Below are positions 6,068-9,074 of a stretch of 9,074 nucleotides of DNA, one piece after another. The stretch is from Clostridiales bacterium (GTDB lineage Bacteria; Bacillota; Clostridia; Lachnospirales; Lachnospiraceae), in assembly GCA_020859965.1 (NCBI GenBank), contig JAJBVF010000057.1, positions 1 through 9,074 on the forward strand, read 5' to 3'. The position numbers and the translations under genes were made by a program. Within the stretch, counting starts at the first letter, position 1, and each line of letters opens with the position of its first letter. The notes beneath the pieces were generated by a model, which was not told where the DNA came from, did not search any database, and saw only the letters and a program-made list of their open reading frames with translations.

Positions 6068-7822
6068 TCACGCGGTCTCAAATCCCAGCTGTTCTACAAA
6101 ACAATCCTGAAAATCCGTCAATGCCGCCAGCTCAAGAAAGTCTGTTTCACGCGCCAGAGTCTCCGCCGCTTTCCATTCTTCTAAGGAAAGCAGGGCAAGC
6201 TTCGCTCCTTCTCCGGCCGCATTTCCGATCGACCGTACCCGACCGGTCAGGGAACGCGGAAACATCCCGATCTCTCCGGCACTCACCGGATTCATATAGC
6301 TGCCAAACGCTCCGGCAATACATACTTCTGCAATGTCGTCCTCTGTCACCTGAAGCTCTTCCATCAAAAGCTCTATCCCGGCTGCGATCGCCGCCTTCGC
6401 AAGCTGCACTTCCCCGACATCCTTCCGTGTCAGATAAACGCCTTTCCCATTTCCGGAATCTTCCGGTGAGACAAGTACAAACACCTGCGGATCCTCCTGG
6501 CCGCTCTCCAGTCTGCCATTTTCATCGATCAGGCCGGCGCGAAGCAGACAGGCAGTCAGATCGATCAGACCGGATCCGCACAATCCGATCGCAGGCGCTC
6601 CGCCGATGGTCGTATAGCTCCAGACTCCATCTTTATAGAAAACATGATCCACGGCACCCGCGGCTCCGCGCATTCCGCAGGTAATCTTCGCCCCCTCAAA
6701 CGCAGGCCCCGCAGCGGTCGAACAGGCGATCAGCCTGCTGCGGTTTCCGAGAACCATCTCGCCATTCGTACCGATATCCAGCAACAGTGTGATCTCTTCC
6801 TTCTGATCCGGCCGCACTGCCATCAGACAGGCACAGGTGTCTGCCCCGACATAACCGGCAATGACCGGAAGCATCAGCAGCTGCGCTTTCGGATGTACAT
6901 CCAGCCCGTAATCAGCGGCGCGCAGCGTCAGCGGCTGACTAATGGCAGGCGTATAAGGCGCATGTACCAGACTCCCCGGTGAAATCCCCAGAAACAGATG
7001 GTGCATACAGGTATTTCCAACGATACTGATCTGAAAAATATCTTCCGTTCCCACCGCCGCCTGCGCAGCAAGCGCCTGCAGCATCTCATTTACCGCCGCG
7101 CGGATACAGCCGCTCAGAACACTCGTCCCATGCTCCAGCGCGTAATTGGCACGCGAAATCACATCCGCCCCATACTGCACCTGTGGATTCAGACGGCTTT
7201 CCACCGCCAGAGTGCTCCCATCCTTCGCATCCAGCAGATACCCGACTACCGTCGTCGTCCCAATGTCAAATGCAGCAAAACAGATGCGCCCCGGTTCACG
7301 ACGAAGATCCAGGACCTCTCCCTCTGTATAAACAGCATACCATCTGGCAGATTCCATTCGTCTGTCATAAAGCGAGGCGGCAAGTGCCAGATCCATTTCC
7401 CCGGACGCCTCCGCCCCGATTCGCGGCAACTGCTCCAGCATACGCTCCCAATCCGACCGTTTCTCTCCAGCTTCAGGCTTATCAAGTCTGATCTGATGCA
7501 GCGAAAGTCCCGGATGATACTGCACCGGGCGCAGATAGCCTTCTGTCAATATCGCGTGTTCATTCTTCTGCGAATGCAGGGTATCGACAAAAATATCGGC
7601 GGTCACCTTCATCTGGCAGGCACGCACAAGCGGTCTGTCCTTTCGATCCACGCTTTCATCAGGCGCAATCTCCAGTATCTGCACCAGACATTTCCCACAC
7701 TTTCCCGTTCCTCCGCAGGGAGCATCCGGCTTCAGTCCTGCCAGAATCTCCGCTTCCAGCACGGTAGTGCCTTCCGGCACAAAAATACTCTCTCCCTCCC
7801 TGACAAAAGACACCCGAACCAT
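6068..7822 (-). CDS. ATP-dependent reductive activase of corrinoid proteins (RACo/RamQ-like)
   Basis: This protein restores inactive Co(II) corrinoid proteins to Co(I) by an ATP-driven, low-potential electron transfer. The N-terminal ferredoxin-like domain holds a plant-type [2Fe-2S] motif with C36, C42, C45 and C69. The rest is an ASKHA-fold ATPase: FDIGTTT (185-191), GNTCMHH (269-275), GYVGAD (323-328), LDIGTNGE (349-356), GLCGSGLIDL (413-422), AGAFG (503-507) and GNAAGEGA (533-540). The 584-residue length fits the RACo/RamQ class with one N-terminal [2Fe-2S] cluster. It does not fit methanogen RamA, which has C-terminal 4Fe-4S clusters, and none are seen here. ATG at 7822 follows AGGAGG (7828-7833) with a 5-nt spacer. 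It lies 272 nt after the first corrinoid gene, probably with its own leader. It may serve both corrinoid proteins of the locus. Confidence 0.94.
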   Translation of the reverse strand: MVRVSFVREGESIFVPEGTTVLEAEILAGLKPDAPCGGTGKCGKCLVQILEIAPDESVDRKDRPLVRACQMKVTADIFVDTLHSQKNEHAILTEGYLRPVQYHPGLSLHQIRLDKPEAGEKRSDWERMLEQLPRIGAEASGEMDLALAASLYDRRMESARWYAVYTEGEVLDLRREPGRICFAAFDIGTTTVVGYLLDAKDGSTLAVESRLNPQVQYGADVISRANYALEHGTSVLSGCIRAAVNEMLQALAAQAAVGTEDIFQISIVGNTCMHHLFLGISPGSLVHAPYTPAISQPLTLRAADYGLDVHPKAQLLMLPVIAGYVGADTCACLMAVRPDQKEEITLLLDIGTNGEMVLGNRSRLIACSTAAGPAFEGAKITCGMRGAAGAVDHVFYKDGVWSYTTIGGAPAIGLCGSGLIDLTACLLRAGLIDENGRLESGQEDPQVFVLVSPEDSGNGKGVYLTRKDVGEVQLAKAAIAAGIELLMEELQVTEDDIAEVCIAGAFGSYMNPVSAGEIGMFPRSLTGRVRSIGNAAGEGAKLALLSLEEWKAAETLARETDFLELAALTDFQDCFVEQLGFETA

Positions 7823-7875
7823 CGCAACCTCCTCTTTCTATATTTAGACACTTAAGAACACTTTTTTCGTAAAAT

Positions 7876-7900
7876 GATAAAACCGGAGTTCCGGTTTATC
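7876..7900 (-). promoter_or_regulatory. Hairpin in activase leader
   Basis: An inverted repeat GATAAA-(A)-CCGG / CCGGTTTATC with a 4-nt loop forms a 10-bp stem with one bulged base, about 55 nt before the activase start codon. On the minus strand it is followed by ATTTT and then mixed sequence, not a clean T-run. It is therefore more likely an mRNA structure in the leader, or a weak attenuator, than a full terminator. Confidence 0.45.
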
Positions 7901-7990
7901 CGGGTCAGAGCCTCTCTTTCCGTTAAAACGCCCTAACCCCTCAGTATCCTCACAAGTCCATGATGCATCCGTTATTTTCTGATTGATTTT

Positions 7991-8019
7991 AGTGTAACAC
8001 AAAAAGTGCTGTCCTACAA
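7991..8019 (-). promoter_or_regulatory. Possible promoter for activase-downstream genes
   Basis: On the minus strand TTGTAG (8019-8014) and TACACT (7996-7991) are separated by exactly 17 nt, and TGT directly before the -10 gives an extended -10 (TGn). Consensus matches are three and four of six. The -10 overlaps a GTGTTACAC palindrome (8000-7992) that could be an operator. The site sits inside the terminator-like hairpin downstream of the first corrinoid gene, so the activase group could be transcribed separately. Confidence 0.35.
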
Positions 8020-8048
8020 TGCACTTTTTGCAAAGCGGGACAGCACTT
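8001..8048 (-). terminator. Terminator-like hairpin after first corrinoid gene
   Basis: A perfect 11-bp inverted repeat, AAGTGCTGTCC (8004-8014) and GGACAGCACTT (8038-8048), lies 46 nt past the corrinoid stop. On the minus strand the second arm runs into TTTTT, as in an intrinsic terminator. On the plus strand it is followed by ATCTTTTTTC, so it may work in both directions. The 23-nt loop is long. Part of it (AAAAAGTGC) can pair instead with GCACTTTTT at 8001-8009, giving a competing 9-bp hairpin. Partial read-through would set a high corrinoid-to-activase ratio. Confidence 0.65.
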
Positions 8049-8094
8049 ATCTTTTTTCTTACAGATTGCAGGCCGGACACATAGCTTCAGTTTC

Positions 8095-8736
8095 TTACGC
8101 TGCTGCCACCAGGTTCTTTGCCAGGGTTGCCGCGCTTGCCGCATCCTCAGAATATCCGTCCGCTCCGATCTCATCCGCAAATTCCTGCGTGATCGGCGCA
8201 CCGCCTACCATTATCTTGATATTGCTGCGGAAGTCCGCCTCATTGAGAGCCGCTACCGTATCTTTCATCGCCGGCATGGTCGTCGTCAGCAGAGCAGACA
8301 GGCAGATAATCTTTGTATCCGGGTTCTCTTTGTATGCCTCCAGAACCTTCTCAGTCGAAACATCCACTCCAAGGTCAACAACCTCAAAGCCCGCGCTCTC
8401 GATCATCATCGCCACCAGATTTTTCCCGATGTCATGCAGGTCGCCGGAAACGGTCGCGATGATAACTTTTCCATTTGCTCCGGTCGAACCGGTCGCCAGA
8501 TGCGGTTTGAGAACTTCCACGCCCTTCTTCATCGCGCGTGCCGCTACGAGCATCTCCGGTACGAAGATCTCGCCATTTTTAAATTTCTCACCTACCACGC
8601 CCATCGTCTCGATCATACCCTGATTCAGGATGTCCATCGGATCGCAGCCCTCATCCAGTGCTGCCTGTACAGCCGGTCCTACCAGCTTGGCCTTTCCTTT
8701 TTCTACCAGTTCCGCAACTTCAGTAATCTTTGACAT
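8095..8736 (-). CDS. Corrinoid (B12-binding) methyl-carrier protein, MtqC/MtgC-like
   Basis: A 213-residue cytoplasmic corrinoid protein that accepts a methyl group on Co(I) from a substrate-specific methyltransferase and hands it to a DHPS-fold methyltransferase such as the one encoded just upstream. The helical cap domain is at about 1-85. The B12-binding domain shows SGDLHDIGKN (97-106), with D99-x-H101-x-x-G104 giving the lower cobalt ligand, then LSALLTTTM (146-154) and VGGAPIT (177-183). All family motifs are intact. The frame is open up to 8760, but the start is ATG at 8736, which has an excellent AAGGAGGTA (8749-8741). It resembles the carrier at 4777-5412 throughout, so they are paralogues. 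The strong ribosome site and the hairpin after the gene suggest it is the abundant carrier of the locus. The methyl donor is unknown. Confidence 0.95.
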   Translation of the reverse strand: MSKITEVAELVEKGKAKLVGPAVQAALDEGCDPMDILNQGMIETMGVVGEKFKNGEIFVPEMLVAARAMKKGVEVLKPHLATGSTGANGKVIIATVSGDLHDIGKNLVAMMIESAGFEVVDLGVDVSTEKVLEAYKENPDTKIICLSALLTTTMPAMKDTVAALNEADFRSNIKIMVGGAPITQEFADEIGADGYSEDAASAATLAKNLVAAA

Positions 8737-8864
8737 AATATACCTCCTTGTCTGAATCATTGCATGAGGTTATTCTCATGCATTTGTTTCCTGTGTTATT
8801 TCTAATCTGTTTCTATCCGAACCTCCCGGTCCGCCGCAATCGATGCCAGACGAGCGTCACGCTG
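8737..8864 (-). promoter_or_regulatory. Intercistronic leader of the first corrinoid gene with hairpin
   Basis: This 128-nt spacer follows the methyltransferase stop. It contains a perfect 8-bp inverted repeat, TGCATGAG (8761-8768) and CTCATGCA (8775-8782), with a 6-nt loop, placed just upstream of the strong ribosome binding site at 8741-8749. There is no T-run, so it is likely an mRNA processing or stability hairpin rather than a terminator. No cobalamin riboswitch-like conserved box was recognised here. Confidence 0.5.
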
Positions 8865-9074
8865 TCATTTCTTCACCGGCCCGATCAGACCATCTCTGTA
8901 AGCTCCAATATATTCCATACAATAATCATCCAGTCCGAGAAGCGCCTCTGTCGAATACACCAACCCCAACATATCCCGATTCGTCGGATCCATGATCGCG
9001 CTGTCAAGGCCCGCATTCATTGCCAGCACCAGGAATCCGTAATTGATCAGCTTTCTCACCGGAAGGTTAAAGGA
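8865..9074 (-). CDS. DHPS-fold (methylcorrinoid:tetrahydrofolate type) methyltransferase, C-terminal part
   Basis: Only the last 69 codons are in the window; the 5' end lies beyond the right edge, and the internal GTG at 9059 is not the true start because the frame continues to the edge (SFNLP before VRKL). The residues SFNLPVRKLIN, the following AMNAGLDSAIMDP, and TEALLGLDDYCMEYI match the C-terminal strands and helices of the pterin-binding family that includes AcsE, MtgA and MtqA. These move a methyl group between a corrinoid protein and tetrahydrofolate in the cytoplasm. Being directly upstream of a corrinoid gene and activase, it most likely passes methyl groups to tetrahydrofolate for the Wood-Ljungdahl or one-carbon pool. 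Which member it is, and its direction of catalysis, cannot be settled from this fragment. Confidence 0.85.
   Translation of the reverse strand, partial: SFNLPVRKLINYGFLVLAMNAGLDSAIMDPTNRDMLGLVYSTEALLGLDDYCMEYIGAYRDGLIGPVKK

Noticed and set aside
7844..8080. Minus-strand 78-codon frame between the corrinoid and activase genes
   Set aside because: It runs through the terminator-like hairpin and leader structures, lacks a good ribosome site and resembles no family that I know.
8095..8760. Longer start of the first corrinoid protein at 8760
   Set aside because: The extra eight residues have no ribosome site, while ATG at 8736 has an almost perfect AAGGAGGT at the right distance, and the family begins near there.
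8737..8864. Cobalamin riboswitch before the corrinoid gene
   Set aside because: No B12-box-like conserved segment or long multi-stem layout was seen; the spacer holds one simple 8-bp hairpin and is too short.

Overview
The window looks like chromosomal DNA of an anaerobic Gram-positive bacterium of the Clostridia (Lachnospiraceae/Eubacteriaceae-like). The reasons are strong AGGAGG-type ribosome binding sites, roughly balanced base composition, and a corrinoid-dependent methyl-transfer locus of the kind described in acetogens such as Eubacterium and Acetobacterium. The taxon is inferred; no marker gene in the window fixes it.

Layout. On the plus strand, positions 132-2273 carry a secreted or membrane-anchored NodB-type polysaccharide deacetylase, followed 3 nt later by rarA, an AAA+ ATPase of replication-fork maintenance. 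The two are probably co-transcribed. Everything from 2366 to the right edge is on the minus strand and converges on rarA. In transcription order (right to left) the genes are: the C-terminal end of a DHPS-fold methyltransferase (cut by the window edge); a corrinoid protein (8095-8736); an intercistronic region with a terminator-like hairpin, an alternative hairpin and a possible internal promoter; a reductive activase of corrinoid proteins with a [2Fe-2S] domain (6068-7822); a cysteine-rich DUF2284 protein (5426-6010); a second, paralogous corrinoid protein (4777-5412); a PucR/CdaR-type regulator (2896-4767); and a YbaK-type Cys-tRNA(Pro) deacylase (2366-2851).

How the genes fit together. In known systems a substrate-specific methyltransferase moves a methyl group from a donor (quaternary amine, methylamine, aryl ether) to Co(I) of a small corrinoid protein. 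A DHPS-fold methyltransferase then passes it to tetrahydrofolate. An ATP-dependent activase re-reduces corrinoid that has oxidised to Co(II). All these parts except the substrate-specific methyltransferase are visible here, and that enzyme would be expected beyond the right edge or elsewhere. The closest described set that I recognise is the mtgA/mtqA-mtqC-ramQ type, but the substrate cannot be read from this window.

Most unusual are: (1) two in-frame tandem repeat arrays inside the regulator (14 degenerate 15-bp units and about 4 nearly perfect 18-bp units), which insert low-complexity Asp/Arg/Cys and Asn/Glu/Lys/Arg tracts; (2) a second corrinoid protein tightly coupled to the regulator, which suggests a methyl- or redox-state sensing arrangement; (3) a DUF2284 Fe-S-like protein placed between the activase and that second corrinoid protein; and (4) mutually exclusive hairpins, with a promoter-like element inside them, between the first corrinoid gene and the activase.
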